64,000 nt of DNA from Asterias amurensis (lineage: Eukaryota > Echinodermata > Asteroidea > Forcipulatida > Asteriidae), in NCBI RefSeq assembly GCF_032118995.1, contig NC_092656.1, forward strand, positions 8,747,761 through 8,811,760, written 5' to 3'. The notes under the pieces were generated by a model that saw only the letters and a program-made list of their open reading frames with translations, did not search any database and was not told the DNA's origin. The translations under genes were made by a program, and so were the position numbers. Shown one piece after another: positions 1 to 12,800 of this stretch. Within the stretch, counting starts at the first letter, position 1, and the number at the start of each line of letters is the position of its first letter.

Positions 1-260
1 GTGAAAATTTAGGCTCAATCGGTCATCGGTGTCATGACATGTGTTTACTAACATAAATTCTAAATTCTCAATGTCGAGAATTGATAATTGTTTCAATGTT
101 TTCTCAAAAAGTAAAGCATTTCATGGAATAATATTTCAAGAGAAGTCTTTTACCATTACCTTCTGTAAACCCTGTAAGTTATTTGTAAATCTGTGAACTT
201 TTTTTTTTTCTGTTCCGAAAGTGTAGGATAAGGGCTTTAAAGTTTCACATGACTGAGAAA
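1..260 (-). mobile_element. MITE family M5 copy, truncated by window start
   Basis: Matches, in inverted orientation, the element at 11345-11700: shared blocks are the AATTCTCAATGTCGAGAATT palindrome, the 'ttccatgaaatgctttactttttgaga' type block and 'cttctgtaaaccctgtaagttatttgtaaatctgtgaac'. A degraded piece of the same family is at about 1130-1240. Confidence 0.6.
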
Positions 261-600
261 TCCTTCCATGTTTAGTGAGGTCACAGCTGTGTAATGTATG
301 CATCTCTGACTGCAGCATACAGACTTGTCAACCCTCAGTCAAATGTTTTTTATTGATTTCTAATCAATGGCGGAGCACTTCAGACAAAAAAATAAATAAG
401 TGGAACAAATGCTGCTTACTTTCTAATCTCACATTAAAGGTACACAGAGTGAAAATTGTTTATGCGTATTTTATTTTATTCTTTTCTAAATAAAATATAC
501 CAGATTGTGGAAATAAAAAATTGGCACAGTCAATAAAAAAAGGCATGTATAATAAATCGGCACATATGAAAAAACGGATGTCTGCTTAAAACCAGAGATT

Positions 601-748
601 TCACAGACCTGCCCGAGTCCTGGAAAAAAATCCACAGTCAAACTACTTGGATGGGATTCCAACCCAAGATCTTTACCATTCTAGAGCAGATGTCTTACCA
701 CTAGACCACTGAGACTGCCCGGTAGCTAGAGGCAGTTTGAATCCTATA
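601..748 (-). mobile_element. tRNA-derived SINE, family C
   Basis: On the minus strand it reads a pol III A-box-like GTGGTCTAGTGGTAAGACAT and a B-box-like GGAATCCCATCC, followed by a body ending GACTCGGGC. Better preserved copies lie at 16193-16330 and, partly, 44222-44300. Confidence 0.6.
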
Positions 749-808
749 AATATATTATTTGAATGGCAATCATTTCTGTTTTACACAATGTGTTAAGGGC
801 ATACTCAC

Positions 809-3800
809 ACTGCCTTCCTCTTGCGCTGTGCCATCTGCTGGGGCGGGATTTCTTCGTTTCCTGAAAGATGAGAGAATGACGAGCCAAGACATTATTGAGA
901 TGATTAGACTGGACTCCACAAGAGGCAGCAAATCAGCTATAGAAATGGAATTTAACCAGGGCCCAATTTCACCACAAAATTTTTATTTCTTCAGTTTTAG
1001 CATGTTAAACTATAACCAGTTGTAGTATTTTATCACGTTTTTACATGTTAAAATAATTTTAAACTCTCTGAGACGAAAATTATTTTTGTGACTTGTTTTA
1101 ACACTAGTTTCTGAAAACCTCAGCACCTCAACAAGTAATACTTTAAGGGAAGCTTTCTACCATCATTATCTTCAAACCGTGTAAGTTCAATGTAAATCTG
1201 TGGACATTTTTTGCAGTCGGCTAAATCTGACTTAAGCCCGGTTCATACTTCATGCAATTATATGCACACAAAAATTGACCTCACATGGCTGTTTTCACTG
1301 CAATGTTTCGCAGGAGTTGAGCACTTCACAACTGATTCAAATTATTTGTTGCGAATTTGTAGCATCAAAGTATGAACTGGTCGGGCTTCATGTTTATATA
1401 GAAAGGTTTGCGGTAACACCATGTAATGACTACATGTATCTCTAATGAGTTGGGGTGGTTATGAAAAGAACCCTTGGTTTTCACCTTGATGTTTCGATCG
1501 GTAGGCTCTGATCGCCTTCTGGAGAAAGCATTCTCCAGAAGCATTCTCCAGAAGACGATCAGTGCATACTGATCGAAACGTCTTCTCCAGAAGACGATCA
1601 GAGCATACGGATCGAAACGCCAAGTTGAAACCAACGACCACCCCAACTCATTAGAGACAGTCATTACATGGTGTCACCGCAAACCTTTCTATATCGTATT
1701 TCCTTCCACCATGCAAAGTTTCAAATTCTACTTGGGCTTCATGTACCTTCACCTTGTATACTCTACATTAAACTCTTGTCCAGTGTACCGTGTACATTGA
1801 AATGCACCAGTATGCAATGACACAACACAATACCTTGTATCATGAACATGTTCTGTGACTATGTATCTTTCAGTTGAAAAACTCTTCATTTTAAATGGGA
1901 GTATGCGATGTTGGAGGTGCCTGTAAACCCTTACAAAATAAGACTTTGTGTTTTGTTATGCATACACGTACTAATGCATACACGAACATGTAACCTCCAT
2001 GATGTAACTGCACCAAGTATTGGTACATGTTGTACTACTTTATTGAGTGATAATGAAAACACCAAGGCTATTGGACAGGTCTGCATAATGTAAGGCACTC
2101 CACATGCATCAGGATTCAGGGTAGGCCCACATGTAACAGGGGTCGAAATTGCCACTAGCCCGCTAGCCCAGGACTACCAGATTTACAGCCGGGCTACTGA
2201 TTTTTCCAGTTTGATAGCCCGACGGGCTAGTGGAAAAACAATGCAAAAAATCGTCATTACAAAGAACTGTGCTATGGTGTATTGTAAAGTTTAAGCCGTG
2301 ACTCGAGACATAATGTGTCTTTTGGGCTACCAAAATCTCATCAGGGCTACTAAAAATTATTGGTTACTAGCCCTGCTGACTACCATGAAAATACACTTAA
2401 TTTCGACCCCTGTGTAATGTATTACAGGAAAACAAATCTACATTCTGCAATGTTCAATACAATTCAAACTAAAAATGCAAATCTATGACTAACAAACAAA
2501 TTTAACAGCACAAACATTTAAATACCTTTGTGTGGAACAAAGAAAAAGAAAAAGTGACCACAGCGACCTCAAGATTAATGAGCCGGCACCCTTCTAATTG
2601 AGCTACGTACTAACCCTACATGTAATTTGTAAACATCAGTTGGTGGTTTCCCTATTTCTTAAAATTTTTCGGAGGTGCCAGTCAAAAAGCCATTCAATCT
2701 GTACTTGCTATGGAGTTAGGCACTATTCATAAAAAAATAAATAAATAATCCCTGAAAGAATGTATGTATTTGCATGGTGTTTGCTTTGCAGCTGCTGCTT
2801 CCATCAACTGTATTCAGCAACGTGTACATTATACATCTTACTGTACACATTCCTAAAAATGTACACATTTCTAAAAATGTACACAGTGTTTACATTCACT
2901 TTCCAGGTAGATACAACAACTGTCATGACAATGTTCCAGAAATTGCTTTGTGCCCCCCCCCCCCCCCCAGGGCAGGCACAACTACCAACTGTTTGTAGTT
3001 GACCCCAGACGAGGTCACACCCATCAAGGGGGTTGGCTCCAATGAGCCTTTTGGTGAAGCCCCAATGGTGACTTTAGTACTCGGGGATTAAATTTGGGGG
3101 TAAAATGCCACAACACTGTAGGGCATGTGTGTATAATCATGGAGGTAGAAAACGTAGCTAAACGTTTGTGCTGGAATAGTATTGACAATACCAGAATCTA
3201 AAGTCTAAACAGGAAAGAACTTTCTACAAAGTTCATTTACTTGTAGGCCTAAACTAAGGTTTTAGTCTTGTACTATTTTTTTTTTATGTACGTAGGTGTG
3301 TGTACTTTGATACTCTTACAGAATTGAAAGATGTATCCATTGTCATTCATTAGGTCCTTTAGGAAATAAAATAGTTTCATACAAAGTCAAACAAGATCCT
3401 TTTGGTCAAAATTAATGGAAAAGTTGTGGCAGGATCTGGAGGTCTTTCTGTGAAACATTCCAAAGTGCCAAACACCCACAAGGCACCATTCATGTAGTAT
3501 GCATACTGTGCAAAGATTTTACAGCACCGAGGGTGAATGGTGAAATCCGGTATTGGTGGTCTAAATTGGGCTGAGTAAAAAAAGAAACATATTTAGTGTC
3601 CGGGTTTTCCAAAAAAAGGAAGGAGGAGGGGCATCTAATTTTTTATTTCAAGATGGCTCTGTTCTTTTTAAAATGTCAAATATGATTGTTTTTTTCTACT
3701 GCTCAAACACACAATACATAAATGAAACATTTTGGTCAAGACATTCAGACAAGACATTCAGACAAGACATTTAGACTGTTTTAGCTGAGATCGTTTAAAA

Positions 3801-5440
3801 TAATCCTGTTTTCATAAAAATAAAATAAAAAATCTTAATTTAAAAAAAAAAATTATGTGCATAAAAAATTTTCTTTTTTAAAAGGAGGCGACGGCCTCTA
3901 AAAAGGAACGGGCGGGGGCGTAAAACATGTTTCTTTTTTTACTCGACCTTAGCTTAACATCCAGTAAATCCAATGTTGACATCTTAAAAATAGCTTTTTC
4001 GAATGCAGCACTACAGTTAGTGGGAACAAGGAAACAAAGTTTGAATCGACAAAAATGGCACACAATGCACATTTTTAAAGTCTATTTTCTAATATTTTGC
4101 CTAAATTTTTACAGCTCTGACAGAAATCTTTCTTGATAATTTTGCCCACTGTAGATGTTGACAAATGCCATTTTCCAAGGGATAATACTTGTGAGGTAGC
4201 TTAAAATTGAAAATTCAAGCACGCATCAAGACCCCAAAAATGGCTTTTCTAACATGATTTTGACACTTCTTTGAAAGCCGTTCAAGGTGCATGCGTCTAT
4301 CTGGCAAACATTCTGTCAACCCTTCCTGGACAGGTAAGGGTATAAGTAAAAACAAAAATAATGTAGTGGTTGCTGCGGAAAACTAGCCATCCAATCTATA
4401 TGACCCAAGGTACATATAAGGCCAAAACAACAAATAACAGTTGATCGTCCCCGCCCATATGCTTTTTAGGGGCTGCATCCTTTTTTTTAATTCTTTTTTT
4501 TTGCAATTTTTGTTTAAATCTGATCCTTTCAAAAGGACGGGCCTAGGGGTCTTTTTCCCGAAAATCTAACGTGATGCTCTTGAACACGTGTTACCATCTG
4601 TTTCATAGTGAATGCCTCCCACCAGCAAATCTTTTAAGTGTAATAATCCGACCCTGTTAAAGGCAGTGGACACTATTGGTAATTACTCAAAATCATAAAA
4701 CCTTATTTGGAAATGGGCAATGGGGAGAGGTTGGTAGTATAAAACAATGTGAGAATTGGCTCCCTCTGAAGTGACATAGTTTTTGAAAAAGAAGTAATTT
4801 TCCAAAAATTTGATTTCGAGGTTTAGAACTTTTTCATTCATTATTATCTCGCAACTTTGATGACCGATTGAGCTCAAATTTTCACAGGTTTGTTATTATA
4901 TGCATATGTTGAGATACAGCAAGTGAGAAGACTGGTCTTTGACAATTACAAATAGTGAAAATTTACAATTTCCTCATTCAATCATAGGATGCCCTTTACC
5001 AAAGAGAAAATGCGTTGGGTGCCCTTCCCTTTCACAAAAAAAGCACACACTACAGTGGTACAGGTAGGCCTATAGGTCTAGTTCAGTTGCGATGTAACCT
5101 AGTTGCGATAATGTAACCCTCCTCCCTATGGCGAGAGGAGCAGGAAGGTTTACGTTAGCTAGATCGATGTTACCCTCCGTCCTCCCGATGATCGCACTGT
5201 TGCGTTGGGACGATGGAGGGTTTCGATCATCGCAACTACACTGGGTCCACAAGAAACCGGGAGTGCACTTTGTGGAGGTGCAACACAGTCGTGGCATGGA
5301 GCCAAGTCCTAGACCATCATAACTTGCTTGGAAAAGACACATACTCAAATCAGGTTAACTACGAACTACATACGTAGACAACTTTACCACACTGTAAATG
5401 TTGTTGTTGGTCACACAAATTCACACAACTTACCTGCCAT
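809..5440 (-). CDS. Candidate 5' part of an unknown minus-strand gene (weak)
   Basis: I do not recognise this protein. Seen: on the minus strand an ATG with good context (5440-5438) is followed by CAG and a strong donor GTAAGT, giving a 7-nt coding start (5440-5434, Met-Ala plus one base). Far downstream a 52-nt segment (860-809) has a pyrimidine-rich acceptor ending in TTTCAG and a GTGAGT donor. Joined in phase it would read MAGNEEIPPQQMAQRKRKAV. All three frames of the 52-nt piece are open, so the frame is set only by the assumed join. Any further exons lie left of the window. The gene would be divergent from Homer. The two exons may be unrelated or spurious. Confidence 0.25.
1390..1700. 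mobile_element. Long inverted-repeat (foldback) element
   Basis: Arms of about 60 bp (TATATAGAAAGGTTTGCGGT at the left end, and its complement at 1675-1696) enclose a core of repeated TTCTCCAGAAGACGATCAG and CGATCGAAACG blocks. Core pieces recur at 22995-23120. The small open frames on the minus strand here are products of the repeat, not genes. Confidence 0.7.
2135..2413. mobile_element. TIR element family M4, copy 1
   Basis: Ends CAGGGGTCGAAATT / AATTTCGACCCCTG; the interior has GGGCTA-rich direct and inverted blocks (CGGGCTACTGATTTTTCCAG, GCCCGACGGGCTAGTGG). A second copy lies in the opposite orientation at 53423-53645. Confidence 0.75.
2540..2700 (-). mobile_element. Degraded tRNA-derived SINE, family A
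   Basis: Pieces GAGCCGGCACCCTTCTAATTG and TTCGGAGGTGCCAGTCA match the tRNA-like head and 5' flank seen in the 23.6-24.4 kb array. Too diverged to set ends. Confidence 0.4.
4658..4962. mobile_element. MITE family M1, copy 1 (3' truncated)
   Basis: Family M1 is the commonest repeat here: about 380 bp, ends TTAAAGGCAGTGGACACTAT and its complement, TTAA at the ends, and no coding capacity. The interior has a GAGACCTCA...TGAGGTCTC hairpin. In this copy the central hairpin and right end are lost. TTAA-like ends suggest a piggyBac- or similar DNA-transposon source (inference). Confidence 0.85.
5080..5240. mobile_element. Hairpin element
   Basis: Arms TAGTTGCGATAATGTAACCC (about 5100) and its imperfect complement GGGTTTCGATCATCGCAACT (about 5219) flank a core with CCTCCCGATG. 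A related short piece is at 53370-53422. Confidence 0.55.
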
Positions 5441-6309
5441 AGCGTGACACACTGCAGTGGCAAAGCCAAAAATAACCAAATCTAAGGCTTTCCGAATGGA
5501 CGCTCACGCCAAAGTGCTTGTGATGATGAACAATTCACTGATTCATTGATTGTAAAATCACTGATTCCGTTGTTACTCACTGCTCAGTCGTGTCAGTGTT
5601 GATGAAAAAGCTCATTGAAATTCAAAAATTTGTTTAAAAGTAATATCATCAATTAGTAATTACAAGAATTACATGTCCGAAATAGGAAAACTTCGTTGTA
5701 GACGGTGTTGATGACGATTTCCTTATTCCTCACTATGCACTGATGGGATTGAAGGTCATTTATCACCCACTGTGTCCACTAGACGTCAAAATCAATGACT
5801 GGTCACATACAAAAGCAACAAGGTCAGTCTTGCACAATTCAGATAAGGAGGTTTTGTGCTGGTGGTTCTAATCAAAACGAAGTCCACATCACCCTGTTTG
5901 CAGACTACTGAAGAAAGATCCAAACTGGATACACTTACAGACTACAAATTGAATATTTTCCACATTGACTTCCACTTTCAATCGTTATTTGTTTTAAAAA
6001 GAAATTAGACTTTCTATTCAGACATCTCAGCCGCAAGGCGATAACCATCCTTCTCGTTCTGCTGAAAATCCACTTATTTTACTCTTTCCATCGACGGTTG
6101 GTTCACATTGGTTCTCATTGAATGGATCGTATGTCAGCTGGGTACCAGGTGGATGTTTACCTCTCACAATAATCTGACACACACGTGACAAAAGCTGCCA
6201 AAAGAGGGCGACATTCCAATTTAACGGTGCAAATAAAAAACAAAAACATTGAGGGGCCGGACGGCCGGTGTCGCATGCAATTGACCGATCCATTACGCCC
6301 CACCTCCTT

Positions 6310-6412
6310 ACCAGTTGACCAATCACAGCTGCGAAACCCGACCACCATTAGTGCAAAGATCACCAAACGGTTCAAATGGTGATCAGATTTCGCGGTTGTG
6401 ATTGGTCAATGA
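6310..6412. repeat. Inverted repeat with paired CCAAT motifs
   Basis: Left arm TGACCAATCACAGCTGCGAAA (near 6316) and right arm TTTCGCGGTTGTGATTGGTCA (near 6390) are imperfect inverted copies about 50 bp apart, each carrying a CCAAT/ATTGG motif. It sits just left of the palindrome-rich duplication. It could be a small foldback element or a promoter remnant. Confidence 0.5.
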
Positions 6413-6469
6413 TATTTGGGCCTGGCTTTAATAATGGATCGGTGTATTACGTCCTCTATGGAATACTAT

Positions 6470-7160
6470 CCGGGGACATTATTGCATATGCAATAATGTC
6501 CACCGGACGATTTTGCATATGCAATCGTGTCGCCCGGACGCTGCTGCATAATACAATTGTGTGCGCCCGGACACATTTGCATATGCAGTTGTGTCCGCCC
6601 CCGTGGGTCGACGGAACACGTTCGCCATTTTTACAAGCTAAGTGCATGTCATGATTGACATGGGAAATGTTCGGCCGTTGGGTATTCGCTGCAATCATAA
6701 AATAACATGTGAATATTCATGCTGCACATTATGTAGGTTCTACAGTGTGCATGCACGCTCGCTTACATGTCCGCCGGGCGGTTTTTGCATAACCCCGGAC
6801 ACGATTGCAAATTGCCGGGGACATTATTCCATATGCAATAATGTCCACCGGACGATTTTGCATATGCAATCGTGTCGCCCAGACGCTGCTGCATAATACA
6901 ATTGTGTGCGCCCGGACACATTTGCATATGCAGTTGTGTCTGCCCCCGTGGGTCGACGGAACACGTTCGCCATTTTTTTACAAGCTAAGTGCATGTCATG
7001 AATTGAATGACATGGGAAATGTTCGGCCGTTGGGTATTCGCTGCAATCATAATTATGTGAATATTCATGCTGCATATTATGTAGGTTCTACAGTGTGCAT
7101 GCACGCTCGCTTACATGTCCGCCGGGCGGTTTTTGCATAACCCCGAACACGATTGCATAT
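6470..7160. repeat. 345-bp tandem duplication rich in TTGCATATGCAA palindromes
   Basis: Copy 1 (about 6470-6814) and copy 2 (about 6815-7160) are near-identical. Each holds three palindromic sites built on TTGCATATGCA inside GGACA...TGTCC arms. The first (6474-6501) is a perfect 28-bp palindrome whose half is GGACATTATTGCAT; copy 2 has one change in it. Further half-sites (CGGACACGATTGCA) follow on the right to about 7215. The core resembles POU/octamer dimer sites, but binding is only inferred. Confidence 0.85.
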
Positions 7161-9216
7161 TATTGAGCGGACAGTATTGCATGGCGGACACAATTGCATC
7201 TGACACCGGCCGGGGTGTGCACCATATAACTAGCTATGTGTGCACGATTTCTATATGGTGTATCGTGGAGTTATGCCTCCATGGGTGTATACACATCACC
7301 CAATAAATAAGAAGGAAACGATAGATGAAGCGTGTCGAGATCATTTGTTTGTAGGCTCTCCATATTCCATGTTAGATCGAGAGACCGTTTGACAGTTTTT
7401 AGAGCCAATCAAAAGGGATGACTTTCAACTTGGATGTATTTTGGGTGGCATCATATATAGATTCTCAAAAATTGTAATAATTATTTTTCTTAGAGGTGTT
7501 ATAGGGGACAATTTTCATGATTGATGCTTGGACATTATTTAGAAAAATACATCTGGTTTAGTTGTATTTTTATTTGGAGGTTGAATAACTTGACAGTCAC
7601 TGAGACTCCCGGTCCCCGATGTTAGGAGAGAGGATTAAGTTCAAGTGTGATTTCCCCTCATAGAATCATAATTGTAACTAGCTGGGGTTTTCCATGTTAA
7701 ATGGCCTTGAATCGAGTTTATTTATTGGGGTGCACATTAACTTATGAAATTATTAATTTATCTTTTTCAACTCTTTTTAAAAATTGTTAATTTATTTGGT
7801 CAAGATCCGGTCAATGCCGGCGGGTGCAACATACTACAGTTGAATCGACTTTTTGGCCCTGCCGTCCCCGGGCCGGACGCACTTTTGTTTTGTTTGCTAT
7901 CCTCAAAAGTTTTTTTTCTGATTTTCCTTTTATCCCTTTTTTTTAAATCGAGTTAGACAAAACAAAATCCCAATTATAGGATTTGAAACATTGCATGGCG
8001 AGGTATCAATGTATATTATTTGGTTTGCGGTGACACCAAAATAATATACATCAAAATCTCATTGAAAAGCATACCCATCCGGTCCATCCCACACCCTCAA
8101 CCAATAATGAAGCCGCACTGAAAATGAGGGCGCCCTACTTTGCGCTCGGTTGTAAAAGCGTCAGTTGTACACTGGTAGTCTGGTTACCTGGTACCGGTGC
8201 TCAACCTCAACTCAGCGTAATTGTAATTCCATAGGTATACCGTTACAGTCGACGAACGAAAAGTACATGTAGGGTTTGGGAGATATACCATGTGTATGAT
8301 TGATTAGTCAACAACAACATCAGCAACTTTCCGATCGCTGAAAACGTAAAGAAACTTTACTTTGAAAAGATCTGTGATTGTTTAATCAGCAATAAGTGTC
8401 ACAAAGTACAGGTTAGCAGATCAAGTGGTAAGATAACCTCTCATTTACTGGAATTATTATATAAAGAAGGATCATTTGATTTATTTATCTGTATATCAAC
8501 CAATGAATCATTTGAGTGACGTTTAGTTTTGATTATTATTGAATGAAACCGAAATTGCGGAAATGAGCTGAGCTGAGTGAGATGCTCTAAAAATGACTAA
8601 AGCATTGAGTGTTGTTCCGAGACTAGAATTAGAAAGGAGCTGTTTAATTATCCCATCAAGATCAAGCAACCCATAGACCTTAATTTATAAGACTTTTCAT
8701 TGAAAAAAGGAAAGGTGCTCTTTGTAAAATGAAAGTGGCCTTGTTGCTTACTTTCTCTCAATTCAAATTTGAAACTCCAATTTATTTCAATCCATGTAGT
8801 TGTAGTTTGTACTGTAAAAAAGAGAAAGAAAAAAAGAAGGCCAGAAATGGGAGGTCGTAAATGTTTTCCGAAAGACTGCGCTATCGTGGGATTAATTAAA
8901 CAAAAAACAAAACAAAACAAAACAAATAAACAAACAAACAAACAAAACAAAACATATCTTATCTTATCATAACTTATCTGAAGTTTAAACTTGCAAAGAA
9001 CAAGGTAACAGTACATTTTAAACAAGCACTTTAGTTGAATGTTTACTTTATTTACAATGAAACTTTTTATATTCATACATTTTTTGTTTTTAAACTTGTC
9101 ATTTCCACAAGCACAACAAGAAAAGATAGGTGCGACAATCTTATACATACGATTGTAACATAACCCTCTGGTCTACACAAGTGTCTGGAAGGATCAAGCT
9201 TTACAATTATCCCAAC

Positions 9217-9603
9217 TTAAAGACAGTGGACACTATTGGTAATTGTCAAAGACTAGCATTCACAACTAGTGTATCTCAACAGATGCATAAAATAACAAAC
9301 CTGTGAAAATTTGAGCTCAATCGGTCATCGAAGTTGCGAGATAATAATGAAAGAAAAATAACCCTGTGTCACACGAAGTTGTGTGCGTTTAGATGGTTGA
9401 TTTCGAGACCTCAAGTTCTAAATCTGAGGTCTTGAAATCAAATTCGTGGAAAATTACTTCTTGCGCGAAAACTATGGCACTTTAGAGGGAGCCGTTTCTC
9501 ACAATGTTTTATACCATCAACCTCTCCACATTACTCGTCACCAAGAAAGGTTTTATGGCAATAATTATTTTGAGTAATTACCAATAGTGTCCACTGCCTT
9601 TAA
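9217..9603. mobile_element. MITE family M1, copy 2, just upstream of Homer exon 1
   Basis: Both ends are preserved (left AAAGACAGTGGACACTATTG, right complement). It ends about 273 bp before the proposed Homer start codon, so it lies in the promoter or 5' UTR. Confidence 0.88.
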
Positions 9604-9876
9604 ATATAAATGCCACTTTCCTTTGATTTTTCTTTTACAGGTTTATGTAAACCAGGAAGTTCATTTGTTATGCTTGGTGGCAAGCGCATACACTTGAGTA
9701 CCGAAAGTGATATATGAATCAACACTACTCCACTCTGGGCAAACGAAAAAATCACTACTGCATTGCCACTGAAACATTTCTCTGAAGTGCTTGAGTTTGT
9801 ATACTGACTGTATGACCACTTTCCATTGTGTGGACACCAAGTAGAAGAACTTGACGTGAAAATCATAAGCTTGAAA

Positions 9877-9881
9877 ATGGG
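9877..9881 (+). CDS. HOMER: Homer coding exon 1 (ATGGG only), with 5' UTR to the left
   Basis: Exon 2 starts with one base that must be joined to ATG+GG to give Met-Gly-Glu-Gln, the family start. Reading upstream, the only place I found with ATGGG directly followed by a donor is here: AAAATGGG|GTGAGT, with A at -3 and G at +4. The coding part is 5 nt and intron 1 would be 10,163 bp. Vertebrate Homer genes also split after Met-Gly. The 5' UTR is probably within 9605-9876, just right of a MITE that ends at 9603. An alternative first exon cannot be excluded. Confidence 0.6.
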
Positions 9882-12800
9882 GTGAGTTTTCAGTCGTCTG
9901 TAGACATGCATGGTGTGATTTTGAAACCGTTTATTTGCAGGTTATTTTGGTTGAAAGCGACACCCACCTTGTGCTTATAATATTGTTATTTGAATTTACT
10001 GGTTTTCTTGGAGGGGACGAGGTTCATTACGCTATTGTCTCCATGAATCGCATTATTATTATTATTATTATTATTTATTCGGCCAAGATTTCAACAAACA
10101 GTACAAGATACAATATTACTGTATGAAATATAACAGTATAAGAAACAACGGATGTAAACTTATGACACCCAGAAGAATTGTAAACCAATTGAAAGAGACA
10201 GAGCACTGGCAATCAAGCAAGACAGTTATAAAAACAGACATGACAAGCCCATTCTAAGATGGCCAGGATTAATAAAAGTGAGCCTAACCACTGTGACTAG
10301 AAAGCCTATCAATCCAAAAAATACATAAATGTAGACTGTGATTTGTAGGTTATTTACGGGTGGTTTACATTGATAGTCCACAGACTTTTCGGGGAAAACC
10401 CATAAGACTGCGGGGGGGGGGGGGGGGGGGGGGGGGCTTGTACCTCAAAATATTTACTGGACAGGAATTTTGTGTTCAAGACCAGAATTGAAGTGAGAAG
10501 AAAACTGCCTACACTGGTTAACAATTGAACTGTTTAAATTTGGAGAAAAAACAACACTAAGAGAAGAGTTATCCCATTTTTTGTTGTAAAGTAATAATCA
10601 TCAGAATTATATTTAAATCAAACTGAAAGTAAACCTTTGAGCACAACTACAAAAGCACTGACACTGACAGTCCCGAATAGGAAAACCCTTTAGGTTGCAG
10701 TATTGTTGAAACATGAAGGATACTAACTTACCTTCATTAACATTGTGTATGTATCCGGGATTAACATTACACGTTGTAGCAGTGTAGGGTGCAGATTGCA
10801 GATTTCTGTATACACAGCCTGGCAGCGTTTGGTTCATCATTCTTCCACAAAACTACAGGTTATATTTGTCCTCAACTGTTGAAAAAATTGAATCAATAAT
10901 TTATTTATTATAGGGGAAACTTAGTTACTTGAATATAATACCATTTATTTCTCTGAGAATTTAAAAAAGTCGTTGATTCCAATCCCCCTCTAGTCAATTC
11001 TTTGTTCAACCTTAAAAATCATTTCAAAAATTTACCCAGTCAGTTTCCCTTGTGGTTTATATTGATATAGAGTTTTAAAAAGAAACAACTTGTGATTACA
11101 AGTTGAAACTTTTTCCAGATTGTTTCTTTTGAAAAAGACAATAATGTTAAAATCTATTTTTACTGGGGTTTCTGGATGGAATATTCTTGGTATTGAAAGA
11201 GAGATTTTCAGAAACAAATTTTTGTCAAAATAGCTGCCTCGTCATTTGGAAAATCACTTTTCCTGATATCAGCATTTACCTTCACAGATTTGTTTGAGAG
11301 AAGAAGGGTGAAACTATTGCATTACATTCAGCAACTTAACATAACCCTTAAAGCCATTGGACACTTTCGGAACAGAATTTCTTTTTTTTAAGTTCACAGA
11401 TTTACAAATAACTTACAGGGTTAACAGAAGGTAATGGTGAAAGACTTCTCTTGAAATATTATTCCATGAAATGCTTTACTTTTTGAGAATATATTAAAAC
11501 AATATCAATTCTCGATATCGAGAATTACAGATTTATTCTAAACACATGTCATGACACGGCATAACGTGCGGAAACAAGGGTGGGTTTTCCCGTTATTTTC
11601 TCCCAACGCCGATGACCCCTAAATTTTCACAGGTTTGTTATTTTATATAGGGGGCCTATAAGTTGTGATACACGAAGTGTGGGCCTTGGACAATACTGTT
11701 TACCAAAACTGTCCAGGATGGTTTTAACAAACCTGTAGAAAGCTATTTGTGATGTCAATTTCATCTACTTCAGTTCATCTGAATTGTTATTTCTTTATCT
11801 TTTTCGAGGTCAAATTTTTGTTGTTGTGATATTGGCATAGAATAATAAACAATGTAATCACTTACATACTATGTACAAAGGGAAAAGATTGTGTTTCAAA
11901 AGTATGGGAACATTGGGGGGGGGAGGGGGGGCGCGTGAAACTCTGCCATGTATCAGTCATGGTCTGACGGAGTCCATTGATTTGTCTTGGCATCGAGCTA
12001 GCAAAGTTAATGAAGAAAAAACATACAAAAAGTAGGTTGCACCGAACATCTACATTTATTTGGATTCGGTTGAACAAACCTCATTAGGCCTACATGCCAT
12101 AGTCCATAACCTACACATTTAGAGTTTGTGGTTTTAGTTGGTTTCACTTTCTCATACTTATTACAAAATCTAAACAACGCAACTCTTGGTCTGCTCCCAA
12201 AACATAGATCTTGGATATATTGAAACAAAACAAAAACAAAGTCAAGTCAACCTTGGCAAAACTGTCTTGCTGCTTGTTTGATTTTTTGTTCATTACCTGA
12301 TTTCCTCTTTCATGTACATGTATTTTTCTTTCTGTTCTTTAAAAGAACAGCCATCTCGGCTGAAGTGTGTCTAGTTTTTTAAAAATCTTGAGGTTAAGCC
12401 CTAGTTTGTTTGATCAATAATTACGAAAAAATTCAAAAGTTTTACAATATCAAAATTGTATATAAAATGATAAACAAACACATTAAAGGCAGTGGACACT
12501 ATTGGTAATTGTCAAGGACTAGCCTTCACAGTTGGTGTATCTCAACATATGCATAAAATAACAAACCTGAGAAAATTTGAGCTCAATCGGTCATCGAAGT
12601 TGCGAGATAATAATGAAAGAAAAAAAAACCTTGTCACACAAAGTTGTGTGCGTTTAGATGGTTGATTTCGAGACCTCAAGTTCTAAATCTGAGGTCTCAA
12701 AATCAAATTCGGGGAAAATTACTTCTTTCTCGAAAACTATGGCACTTCAGAGGGAGCCGTTTCTCACAATGTTTTATACCATCACCCTCTTCCCATTACT

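Noticed and set aside
1365..1664. Open frames on the minus strand with repeated DQYALIVFWRR-type text
   Set aside because: They are translations of the inverted-repeat core and are explained by the repeat.
8648..9148. 166-codon open frame on the minus strand
   Set aside because: Composition is Phe/Leu/Cys/Lys-rich from AT-rich and (CAAA)n DNA, with no motif and no splice context.
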